From Janthinobacterium sp. TND4EL3 (lineage in GTDB: Bacteria; Pseudomonadota; Gammaproteobacteria; Burkholderiales; Burkholderiaceae_D): a DNA stretch of 64,000 nucleotides. Location of the stretch: assembly GCF_900156175.1 (NCBI RefSeq), contig NZ_FTMV01000022.1:21675-85674 (forward strand), in the 5' to 3' direction. The notes under the pieces were generated by a model, which saw only the letters and a list, made by a program, of their open reading frames with translations, ran no database searches and had not been told where the DNA came from. The translations under genes and the position numbers were made by a program. Below, in pieces: positions 52,290 to 60,243 of the stretch (its first letter is position 1; each line of letters begins with the position of its first letter).

Positions 52290-54230
52290 ATGTGCGGCAT
52301 CAGCGGCATCTTCGACCTGCAGGGCCAGCGCGACATCGACCTGGGGCTGCTCTCGCGCATGAACCACAGCCTGCGCCACCGCGGCCCCGACGAAGGGGGA
52401 TTGCACCGCGAGCCGGGACTGGGGCTGGCGCACCGGCGCCTGTCCGTCATCGACCTGGCCAGCGGCCAGCAGCCGCTGTTCAACGCCGACCGCAGCATCG
52501 CCATCGTCTTCAATGGCGAAATCTATAACTACCGCAGCCTGATGGCCGAACTGCGCCAGTTCGGCCACGCCTTCCGCACGCAGAGCGACACGGAAGTCAT
52601 CGTCCACGCGTGGGAACAATGGGGCGAACAATGCGTGCAGCGCCTGCGCGGCATGTTCGCCTTCGCCCTGTGGGACCGCCGGCGCCACCTGCTGTTCCTG
52701 GCGCGCGACCGCCTGGGCGTCAAACCCCTGTACTACGGCGAGGCGCAGGACGGCACCCTGCTGTTCGGCTCCGAACTCAAGGCCCTGCTCGCGCATCCGG
52801 CCATGCCGCGCGACCTCGACCCGCTGGCCGTGGAAGAGTATTTCGCCTACGGCTACGTGCCCGAGCCGCGCAGCATCTTCCAGCACGCGCGCAAGCTGCC
52901 GCCAGGGCATACCCTGTCGATTCGCGCCGGCCGGCCGCTGCCCGCGCCGCAATCGTACTGGGACATTCCGTTCGCGCCGCATGCGCCGGCCGGCGAAGCG
53001 CAGCTGGCCGACGAACTGCTGGCGCGCCTGCGCGAAGCCGTGCGCATCCGCATGGTGGCCGAAGTGCCGCTGGGGGCGTTTCTCTCCGGCGGCGTCGATT
53101 CGAGCGCCGTCGTGGCGCTGATGGCCGGGGCCAGCGCCACGCCCGTCAACACGTGTTCCATCTCGTTCGGCGACCCCGCCTACGACGAGGCGCGCTATGC
53201 CGACCTGGTGGCGCGCCGCTACGGCACCTTCCACCATGCGCGCCAGGTGGAGCAGGACGATTTCGAGCTGATCGACCTGCTGGCGAACCTGTATGACGAG
53301 CCGTTCGCCGACAGCTCCGCCATGCCGACTTACCGCGTCTGCCAGCTGGCGCGCCAGCGGGTCACGGTGGCCCTGTCGGGCGACGGCGGCGATGAAAGCA
53401 TGGCCGGCTACCGCCGCTACCGCCTGCACGCGCGCGAGGAAAAGCTCAGGGGCATGCTGCCCGCGGGCCTGCGCCAGTCGCTGTTTGGCGCCCTGGGGCG
53501 CTGGTATCCGAAGGCCGACCGCGCGCCGCGCTTCCTGCGCGCCAAGACCACGTTCGAGGGCCTGGCGCGCGACACGACGGACGCGTATTTTCACGGCGTC
53601 AGCCTGCTGGGCGACGCCATGCGCGCGCGCCTGTTCAGCCCCGAGCTGCGGCGCGGCCTGCAAGGCTACCGCGCCGTCGAGGTGCTGCGCCGCCACGCGC
53701 TGGCCAGCCCGGCGCAGGACCCGCTGTCGCAGGTGCAGTACCTCGACCTGAAAACCTACCTGCCCGGCGACATTCTCACGAAAGTCGACCGGGCCAGCAT
53801 GGCGCATGCGCTGGAAGTGCGCTCGCCCCTGCTCGACCAGGATCTGGTGGCGTGGATGTCCGGCCTGCCGCCGCAGCTGAAGCTGCGCCGCGGCGTAGGC
53901 AAGTACCTGCTGAAGAAGGCCCTGCGCCCGCTGCTGCCCGACACCCTGCTGTACCGTCAAAAAATGGGCTTTTCCATCCCGCTGGCCGACTGGCTGCGCG
54001 GGCCGCTGCGCCAGCGCCTGCAGCAGCGGCTGCTGGGCCCCACGCTGGCGCAGTGCGGCCTGTTCGACATGGACTACGTGCGCCTGCTGCTGGAGCAGCA
54101 CGCGTCCGGCCGGCGCGACTACAGCGCGCCGCTGTGGGCGCTGCTGATGTTCGAGGCCTTCTTGCGCCAGGTGCTGCCCGTCGACGGGCGCCAGGCGCCG
54201 CTGCCCGCGCCGGCCATGGCCATGGAGTGA
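52290..54230 (+). CDS. XrtA-associated asparagine synthase-like amidotransferase
   Basis: A 646-residue protein of the asparagine synthetase B type (TIGR03108). N-terminal Ntn glutaminase begins MCGISGIFD with Cys2 as nucleophile; HRGPDEGGLH and FNGEIYNYRSL are intact. The synthetase half has the ATP loop LSGGVDSSAVVALM and SGDGGDESMAGYRRYR. It probably amidates an uronic acid of the polymer, which fits the tviBC genes upstream, but this is inference. Starts ten bases after the previous gene, with AAAGG before it. Confidence 0.92.
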   Translation: MCGISGIFDLQGQRDIDLGLLSRMNHSLRHRGPDEGGLHREPGLGLAHRRLSVIDLASGQQPLFNADRSIAIVFNGEIYNYRSLMAELRQFGHAFRTQSDTEVIVHAWEQWGEQCVQRLRGMFAFALWDRRRHLLFLARDRLGVKPLYYGEAQDGTLLFGSELKALLAHPAMPRDLDPLAVEEYFAYGYVPEPRSIFQHARKLPPGHTLSIRAGRPLPAPQSYWDIPFAPHAPAGEAQLADELLARLREAVRIRMVAEVPLGAFLSGGVDSSAVVALMAGASATPVNTCSISFGDPAYDEARYADLVARRYGTFHHARQVEQDDFELIDLLANLYDEPFADSSAMPTYRVCQLARQRVTVALSGDGGDESMAGYRRYRLHAREEKLRGMLPAGLRQSLFGALGRWYPKADRAPRFLRAKTTFEGLARDTTDAYFHGVSLLGDAMRARLFSPELRRGLQGYRAVEVLRRHALASPAQDPLSQVQYLDLKTYLPGDILTKVDRASMAHALEVRSPLLDQDLVAWMSGLPPQLKLRRGVGKYLLKKALRPLLPDTLLYRQKMGFSIPLADWLRGPLRQRLQQRLLGPTLAQCGLFDMDYVRLLLEQHASGRRDYSAPLWALLMFEAFLRQVLPVDGRQAPLPAPAMAME

Positions 54231-54234
54231 GGCC

Positions 54235-55458
54235 ATGCGCATCCTGCACATCCTCGACCACTCGCTGCCCCTGCACAGCGGCTACGCGTTCCGCACCGTG
54301 GCCATCCTGCGGCAGCAGCGCGCGCTGGGCTGGCACACCGTGCAGCTGACGGGCGCCAAGCAGGGGCCGTCCGAAGCCGGGCAGCAGCTGGTCGACGGCT
54401 GGCATTTCTACCGCACGGCGCCCAGCCGCCGCTGGTGGGCGCGCCTGCCCGTGCTGCGCCAGGCGGCCGTCATCGTCGGACTGGCCGTGCGCCTGCGCAG
54501 GCTGGCGCGGCGGCTCCGGCCCGACATCCTGCACGCGCACTCGCCCGCCCTGAACGCCATCGCCGCCCTGAATGCGGGCCGCGCGCTGGGCATCCCCGTC
54601 GTGTACGAAGTGCGCGCCTTCTGGGAAGACGCGGCCGCCGACCATGGCAGCAGCCGGGCCGGCGGCCTGCGCTACCGGCTCACGCGGGCGCTGGAAAGCC
54701 ACGCGCTGCGCCGCGCCGACGCCGTCACCACCATCTGCGAAGGCTTGCGGCGCGAACTGTGCGCGCGCGGCGTGCCCGCGCATAAAATCACGGTCATCCC
54801 GAACGCCGTCGATGCGGGCGCCTTCAATGCCGCTCATAATCCGGCATTGGCCCGCACGCTGGGTTTGGATGGTCATCCTGTCATCGGCTTCATCGGCTCG
54901 TTCTACGCCTACGAGGGCCTGGCCCTGCTGCTGCAGGCCATGCCGGGCATGCTGGCGGCGCAGCCCGCATTACGGCTGCTGCTGGCCGGAGGCGGCCCCC
55001 AGGAAGCGGCGCTGCGCGCGCTGGCGGCGCAGCTGGGCGTCGAGAGCGCCGTCGTCTTCGCCGGCAGGGTGCCCCATGCGCAGGTGGCCGCGTACTACCA
55101 GCTGCTCGACATCTGCGTGTATCCGCGCCTGCCCATGCGATTGACGGAGCTGGTGACGCCATTGAAACCGCTTGAGGCGATGGCCCAGGGGCGCCTCGTG
55201 GTGGCGTCCGACGTGGGCGGCCACCGCGAACTGGTCGAGCATGGCAAGACGGGCATGCTGTTTCGCGCCGGCGATGCCGGCGCGCTGGCGCAGGCAGTAC
55301 TGCACCTGCTGCTGGCGCCCGACAGCTGGACGCCGCTGCGGCGCCAGGCGCGCGCCTTCGTCGAGACGGAGCGCAGCTGGGCCGCCAGCGTGGGCCGCTA
55401 CGCGCACGTGTATGCGCGCGCAACGGCGACACGCGTGGCGGCGGGAGCGATGCCTTGA
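54235..55458 (+). CDS. Glycosyltransferase, exosortase A-associated (TIGR04063 type)
   Basis: A 407-residue GT4 enzyme. It begins MRILHILDHSLPLHSGYAFRTVAILRQQRALGW, the mark of this subfamily, with IPVVYEVRAFWEDAAADHG in the acceptor domain and YPRLPMRLTELVTPLKPLEAMAQGRLVVASDVGGHRELVEHGKTGMLF in the donor domain. It starts four bases after the amidotransferase stop and overlaps the next gene by TTGA. Confidence 0.92.
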   Translation: MRILHILDHSLPLHSGYAFRTVAILRQQRALGWHTVQLTGAKQGPSEAGQQLVDGWHFYRTAPSRRWWARLPVLRQAAVIVGLAVRLRRLARRLRPDILHAHSPALNAIAALNAGRALGIPVVYEVRAFWEDAAADHGSSRAGGLRYRLTRALESHALRRADAVTTICEGLRRELCARGVPAHKITVIPNAVDAGAFNAAHNPALARTLGLDGHPVIGFIGSFYAYEGLALLLQAMPGMLAAQPALRLLLAGGGPQEAALRALAAQLGVESAVVFAGRVPHAQVAAYYQLLDICVYPRLPMRLTELVTPLKPLEAMAQGRLVVASDVGGHRELVEHGKTGMLFRAGDAGALAQAVLHLLLAPDSWTPLRRQARAFVETERSWAASVGRYAHVYARATATRVAAGAMP

Positions 55459-57890
55459 TCTTCACGGGCTTGCGCATCGCGCTGGTCGGCCCGCTGCCGC
55501 CGCCGGCCGGCGGCATGGCTAACCAGACGCGGCAACTGGCGGCGCTGCTGCGGGCCGACGGCGCGCAGGTGCAGCTGCTGGCCGTCAACGGCCCCGTGCT
55601 GCCGCCCTGGCTGGCGCGCATCCGCTACCTGCGCGCCGCGCTGCGCCTGCCGATTTACCTGTGGCGGCTGTGGCGCGCCGCCGATACGGTCGACCTGTTC
55701 CACGTCATGGCCAATTCCGGCTGGTCCTGGCATTTGCACGCCGCGCCAGCACTGTGGATCGCCAGCCTGAAAGGCAAGCCGGCCCTGCTCAACTACCGGG
55801 GCGGCGAGGCGGCAGCCTTTTTCGCCCGCTCGCCGCGCCTGGTCTCAATGAGCTTGCGCCGCGCCAGCGCCATCGTCGTGCCTTCGGCCTACCTGGCCCG
55901 CCTCTTCGAGCAGCACGGGCACACGGCCCACATCGTGCCGAACGTGGTGGACTTGCAGCGCTTTGCGCCGGCAACGCCGCGCACACCGGGCGCCGCCGGC
56001 CCGCGCGTCCTCGTCGCGCGCCACCTCGAAGCCCTGTACGACAACGCCAGCGCCGTGCGCGCCTTTGCCCTCGTGCGCCAGGCGTACCCCACGGCGCGCC
56101 TGGTGCTGGCCGGCGGCGGGCCGCAGCGCGCGGCGCTGGCGCGCCTGGCCAGATCCCTGGGAGTGGACGCTGCCGTGCGCTTCGCAGGCCCCGTCGACAG
56201 TGCCGCCATGCCGGCCCTGTACCAGGCCAGCGACATCGTCCTCAATCCCAGCCTGGCCGACAACATGCCCAATTCCGTGCTCGAAGCGCTGGCCTGCGGC
56301 GTGCCCGTCGTCAGCACCAACGTGGGCGGCATCCCCGCCCTGCTGCAGGACGGCGTGACGGCGCTGCTGGTGCCGCCCGGCGACGCGCCGGCCATGGCGC
56401 AGGCCATCGTCGCCCTGCTGCGCGACCCGGCGCGCGCGCAGGCGCTGGCGCAGGCCGGCCTGGCGCTGGCGGCGCGGCACGACTGGCGCACGGTGGCGCC
56501 GCTGCTGGCCACGCACTACCGGCGCATCCGCGCCACGCCCCGTCCCGGCGCCTACACGCGCCTCGTCGCCCACTGGCTGTTTCCCCTGCACGAATGGTTC
56601 AAGCGCCACCACAGCACGCGCCTGCTGTGGCGCATGGAACGCTCGCAATGGTGGAGCGCACGGCAGCTGGAACAGTGGCAGCTGGCGCGCCTGCGCCAGT
56701 TGCTGCGCCATGCGGGCCGGCACGTGCCCTACTACCGCGCCCTGTTCGCCCGCAGCGGCTTCGATCCCGCCCAAGTCAGACAACTGGCCGACCTGTCCCG
56801 CCTGCCGCTGCTGCGCAAGGCGGACATCGCCGGCGCGCGCGACAGCTTCAAGTCCGCGCGCGCCGTGGGCTTGCGCCCGTTCGCCACGGGCGGCTCCAGC
56901 GGCGAGCCGCTGCAGTTCTTCCTCGGCCGGCGCAGGGTCAGCCACGACATCGCCGCCAGGTGGCGCGCCACGCGCTGGTGGGGCGTCGACATCGGCGACC
57001 GCGAAGCCGTGCTGTGGGGCTCGCCCATCGAGCTGCACGCGCAGGACCGCCTGCGCCGCCTGCGCGACGCGCTGCTGCGCACCACCCTGCTGCCCGCGTT
57101 CGCCATGTCGCCCGCGCGCCTGGACGGCTACGTCGAGCAGCTGCGCCGCTGGCGCCCGCGCATGCTGTTCGGCTATCCGTCGGCCCTGTGCCGCATCGCC
57201 AGCCACGCCAGCGCGCGCGACCTGCCGCTCGACGGCCTGGGGGTCAAAGTGGCGTTCGTCACGGCCGAGCGCCTGTACGACGAGCAGCGCGCGCAGATCG
57301 CCGCCGCCTTCGGCTGCCCCGTCGCGAACGGCTACGGCGGACGCGACGCGGGCTTCATCGCTCACGAATGCCCGGACGGCGGCATGCACATCACGGCCGA
57401 AGACATCATCGTGGAAATTGTCGATGCCCAGGGCCGGCCGCTGCCCGCTGGCGCCACGGGCGACATCGTCGTGACCCACCTGGCCACGCAGGACTATCCC
57501 TTCATCCGCTACGCCACGGGCGACGTGGGCGCGCTGGGCACGCAGCCCTGCGCCTGCGGCCGCGGCCTGCCCCTGCTGCAGAAGATCGAAGGGCGCAGCA
57601 CGGATTTCCTCACGGCCGCCGACGGCACCGTCATGCACGGCCTGGCCCTCGTCTACATCGTGCGCGAACTGCCGCAGGTGCGCAGCTTTAAAATCATCCA
57701 GGAAAGCCTGCTGCGCACGCGCGTGCTGCTCGTCTGCCAGCCGCGCCTGGACGACGCCACGCGCAGCGCCATCGTCAGGGGCTTCCGGGCCAGGCTGGGC
57801 GCGCAGGTGGACATCGCCATCGAGGAAGTCGACGAGATCGCGGCGGAGGCGTCGGGGAAGTACCGGTATGTGGTGAGCGAGGTGACGTAG
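55455..57890 (+). CDS. Fusion of GT4 glycosyltransferase and CapK (phenylacetate-CoA ligase-like) domain
   Basis: An 811-residue two-domain protein. Residues about 5-365 are a GT4 glycosyltransferase (LVGPLPPPAGGMANQTRQLAALLRADGAQV...LADNMPNSVLEALACGVPVVSTNVGGIPAL). Residues about 390-811 are a CapK/PaaK-like adenylate-forming domain (ATGGSSGEPLQFFLGRRR, VKVAFVTAERLYDEQRAQIAAAFG, RYATGDVGALG, KIEGRSTDFL). The start codon is TTG, overlapping the previous stop, with GGGAG upstream. In related loci these activities are often separate genes. It is the last gene of the operon. Possibly it activates an acyl or sugar-acid group and adds the sugar; function is inferred. Confidence 0.85.
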   Translation: MIFTGLRIALVGPLPPPAGGMANQTRQLAALLRADGAQVQLLAVNGPVLPPWLARIRYLRAALRLPIYLWRLWRAADTVDLFHVMANSGWSWHLHAAPALWIASLKGKPALLNYRGGEAAAFFARSPRLVSMSLRRASAIVVPSAYLARLFEQHGHTAHIVPNVVDLQRFAPATPRTPGAAGPRVLVARHLEALYDNASAVRAFALVRQAYPTARLVLAGGGPQRAALARLARSLGVDAAVRFAGPVDSAAMPALYQASDIVLNPSLADNMPNSVLEALACGVPVVSTNVGGIPALLQDGVTALLVPPGDAPAMAQAIVALLRDPARAQALAQAGLALAARHDWRTVAPLLATHYRRIRATPRPGAYTRLVAHWLFPLHEWFKRHHSTRLLWRMERSQWWSARQLEQWQLARLRQLLRHAGRHVPYYRALFARSGFDPAQVRQLADLSRLPLLRKADIAGARDSFKSARAVGLRPFATGGSSGEPLQFFLGRRRVSHDIAARWRATRWWGVDIGDREAVLWGSPIELHAQDRLRRLRDALLRTTLLPAFAMSPARLDGYVEQLRRWRPRMLFGYPSALCRIASHASARDLPLDGLGVKVAFVTAERLYDEQRAQIAAAFGCPVANGYGGRDAGFIAHECPDGGMHITAEDIIVEIVDAQGRPLPAGATGDIVVTHLATQDYPFIRYATGDVGALGTQPCACGRGLPLLQKIEGRSTDFLTAADGTVMHGLALVYIVRELPQVRSFKIIQESLLRTRVLLVCQPRLDDATRSAIVRGFRARLGAQVDIAIEEVDEIAAEASGKYRYVVSEVT

Positions 57891-57904
57891 GCAGGCAGCC
57901 CGCG

Positions 57905-58774
57905 TTACATTGCCACCCGGCCCGCCGGCAGCGACAGCTGCATTTTTCCGTGCTCGGATTGGAAAAGCTGTTTCGCATTCGCCTCGACCGAACGATAGAC
58001 CTCGCTGCGCGCTCCGGCGACGCCGCGTATCACTTCGCGGTGTAACTCATTCATGAAATGACGGAAAATCTGCAGACCATCGTTGAATCGCCCTGCACCA
58101 TCGAGCAGCAGATGTTCTGCCAGCCGCAGCTTGCCGATACGCGCGCAAAGCAGGTATTCGATATGAATTCCAGCAGGAATCATGTCGAGCATTAACTGGG
58201 CGAAATTGGTGATCAGCTCAAAATGCGTTGCGGACACGTCTTTGGACGACTTCGTCAAGGCGAGAATATTATCGATAAAGGACAGAACTTCATTGCGTTT
58301 CGCCGCCATGCTGGTCAACAGCGGAATGGCAAGCTCGCGTATTTCCGATGCCAGGCTACGATCGTGCAACAAGGTTCGCGCTGCCTCCACCAGTCCTACA
58401 TATTCACTGATCTTATCCATGTAAAATACAATGTGCTGCGAACGCACATCTTGCGCGATGACATCGACAGTGGCCTGGATTTTATCCAGTTTCTTTGCCA
58501 GATATTTTGTCTGCACCACGATCGCGGCAAGAATAATGCCGGTCGAAACGGCCGCGGCGATCACCGTCGTCGCCTGTGCCATTTTCAGCGCTTCTTCCAC
58601 GCTCCTGGCCGCACTTTCCTTGAAGGGAAGATGCTGGATGATGCCAGACCCGCCGCTGCCCTCGGCCCAGTATGCCACGCCGTCATGTATGGCTACCTTG
58701 CCTTCCTCCATCGCTTGTATCAACACCGGCTTCAATTTGGCCTGGTCGATGATCCATATCGTTTCTTGCAACAT
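57905..58774 (-). CDS. Hypothetical protein with a membrane segment and coiled coil, partner of YaaW
   Basis: A 289-residue protein I do not recognise. Residues about 66-88 are a membrane segment (ATTVIAAAVSTGIILAAIVVQT), followed by a long helical/coiled-coil part (YLAKKLDKIQATVDVIAQDV...). No catalytic motif is visible. AAGGAAA precedes the ATG. It starts ten bases after the yaaW-like stop on the same strand, so the two are an operon. Base composition is lower in GC than the exopolysaccharide genes beside it, suggesting later acquisition. Confidence 0.75.
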   Translation of the reverse strand: MLQETIWIIDQAKLKPVLIQAMEEGKVAIHDGVAYWAEGSGGSGIIQHLPFKESAARSVEEALKMAQATTVIAAAVSTGIILAAIVVQTKYLAKKLDKIQATVDVIAQDVRSQHIVFYMDKISEYVGLVEAARTLLHDRSLASEIRELAIPLLTSMAAKRNEVLSFIDNILALTKSSKDVSATHFELITNFAQLMLDMIPAGIHIEYLLCARIGKLRLAEHLLLDGAGRFNDGLQIFRHFMNELHREVIRGVAGARSEVYRSVEANAKQLFQSEHGKMQLSLPAGRVAM

Positions 58775-58784
58775 TTACATTTCC

Positions 58785-59525
58785 TTAGAAAAATTCACGT
58801 GCTTCGCATTCCCGGCGCATATAAGCGATCTGAATGACGGCAGGGATGGTTACGCGATATGCGGCGCCGCTGATTGCGGGCACGGTGAGCGCGGCCGACA
58901 CGGCCAATCCGACCGGTCCGGCAAACATGGCCAGGCTTCTGCCCAGACCACCTGTCGCAATGACGCCAATCGCCCGTCCCGCGAACATGCTTGCAGCGGA
59001 TCTGGCGATCAGCGCCGATATCTGCAGGGAACCGATGCCGCTCAACAAGGCCGCTTTCAGCAAGGCCAATCCTTCCGCATCGCGTGAGTTATTGCCGATA
59101 TCAAATTCCTTCAGCAGCGCAGCACGTTGTTCCGCACCGAGCTTTTCCCAGGCATCGCCGATGAATTTCTCCAGCAGCTTGTTTTCCATCGCATAGGCGG
59201 AACTGTTTTTTTCCGTCTTGACTTTCTGGTTATCGCATACGTCCGACAAAATCTCCTTGTAAAGCACGCCATCGCCGCGAAACAGGTTGACGATCGTGTC
59301 GCCGCCGAAATGCTGAAGCTCTCCGGCAATCAACTGCCAGCATTGCCGGTGCTGGTCTTTCTTTCCAGCAAACTTCTTGAAGTTGTCATCCTCAACAAGC
59401 TCGCTGGCGATGCGAGCCGATCCATCTTTGTCGTGCGTGAGATAGCCAGCCAACACACGCAAATCCTCTTCCTTGCAATACGGCAGGAATACGAGGTCTT
59501 CATCGACGCGATATTTGATACCCAT
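58785..59525 (-). CDS. yaaW: YaaW family protein (UPF0174)
   Basis: A 246-residue protein closely resembling E. coli YaaW: ...LTHDKDGSARIASEL, QHRQCWQLIAGELQHFGGDTIVNLFRGDGVLYKEIL, the hydrophobic stretch GGLGRSLAMFAGPVGLAVSAALTVPAISG and the ending AYRVTIPAVIQIAYMRR. The N-terminal half is soluble, the C-terminal half hydrophobic. Function is unknown. A strong AAGGAGAAAT precedes the ATG. First gene of a two-gene unit in AT-richer DNA. Confidence 0.9.
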   Translation of the reverse strand: MGIKYRVDEDLVFLPYCKEEDLRVLAGYLTHDKDGSARIASELVEDDNFKKFAGKKDQHRQCWQLIAGELQHFGGDTIVNLFRGDGVLYKEILSDVCDNQKVKTEKNSSAYAMENKLLEKFIGDAWEKLGAEQRAALLKEFDIGNNSRDAEGLALLKAALLSGIGSLQISALIARSAASMFAGRAIGVIATGGLGRSLAMFAGPVGLAVSAALTVPAISGAAYRVTIPAVIQIAYMRRECEAREFF

Positions 59526-59597
59526 ATTTCTCCTTGGTAATTTTCTTGTATTGTATTTTTAATTGCGCCCAACTTACAAGGCAAAACAAGGAAAAAC

Positions 59598-59735
59598 ATG
59601 CAATATGAAGCCGATACCGTTTTATTCCCCCATCGACACCTGACGGAGAATGTCAACAGCGGCGAAGTGACTGCCTGGACCAGGAGCGCAGGACAAAACC
59701 AGGCCCCCGCGATCATGGTTTTCACCTGGCAGTGA
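59598..59735 (+). CDS. Candidate small protein of 45 aa
   Basis: A short frame (MQYEADTVLFPHRHLTENV...) with AAGGAAA seven bases before the ATG. It is divergent from yaaW in an otherwise gene-free 324-bp gap (59526-59849) that is rich in A and T, about one third GC in places. No known family is recognised. The rest of the gap holds the yaaW promoter region and nothing else supportable. Confidence 0.35.
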   Translation: MQYEADTVLFPHRHLTENVNSGEVTAWTRSAGQNQAPAIMVFTWQ

Positions 59736-59849
59736 CCCCGCCAGGAAAATTATTCCGTTGGCCGTGCTTGCAAGGCATCTTGCGAAACGGAAATTCGCAT
59801 TGACCTGACTATCTTAAAAGACTGCTATTCATTACTATTTTCCTTACTT

Positions 59850-60137
59850 TTATTTCGAATGGCAATTAACGCCACTGTCTTCGCTAAACTGATTTTCCAA
59901 AACAATGACATCGACATCTTTTTCAGGAAAATACACTTTGATTGATGCAAATCCCAGGCCTTTTCCGGAGTGGCCTATGTATCCAGGCGATGCCTTATCG
60001 CTCACATACACGCCGTAACCATCACCGATTTCTCCGTCACCGAAAGCCACGTGCTGACTGGATATGGAATAATTCGTCATCAGCTTATAGCTTTCGGCCT
60101 TTAATATCCCCCCTTCAGTGGCAGCATCGTTTTTCTT
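59850..60137 (-). pseudogene. Remnant of a serine hydrolase (beta-lactamase family), C-terminal part
   Basis: An open fragment of about 95 codons with no own start. It reads EGGILKAESYKLMTNY, then GDGYGVYVSDKASPGYIGHSGKGLGFASIKVYFPEKDVDVIVLEN, the C-terminal pattern of class C beta-lactamase-like serine hydrolases (the Gly-His-Ser-Gly-Gly-type box and following strands). An in-frame stop at 60138-60140 cuts off the catalytic SxxK half, of which nothing was seen upstream. It is AT-richer than its full-length neighbour and not a copy of it. Confidence 0.65.
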
Positions 60138-60243
60138 TCAATATGGAGATTCTGATTTGACTTATTATTTCCAAGGAAACGCGCATTTTCATCACAAGAA
60201 GTTCTACAAGATAAACCACCTGACGACCAGGCACGCCGGGCGT

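Noticed and set aside
31766..57890. PEP-CTERM sorting signal (VPEP plus hydrophobic helix plus Arg tail) on a protein in the locus
   Set aside because: The C-termini of all predicted proteins were read and none shows this pattern.
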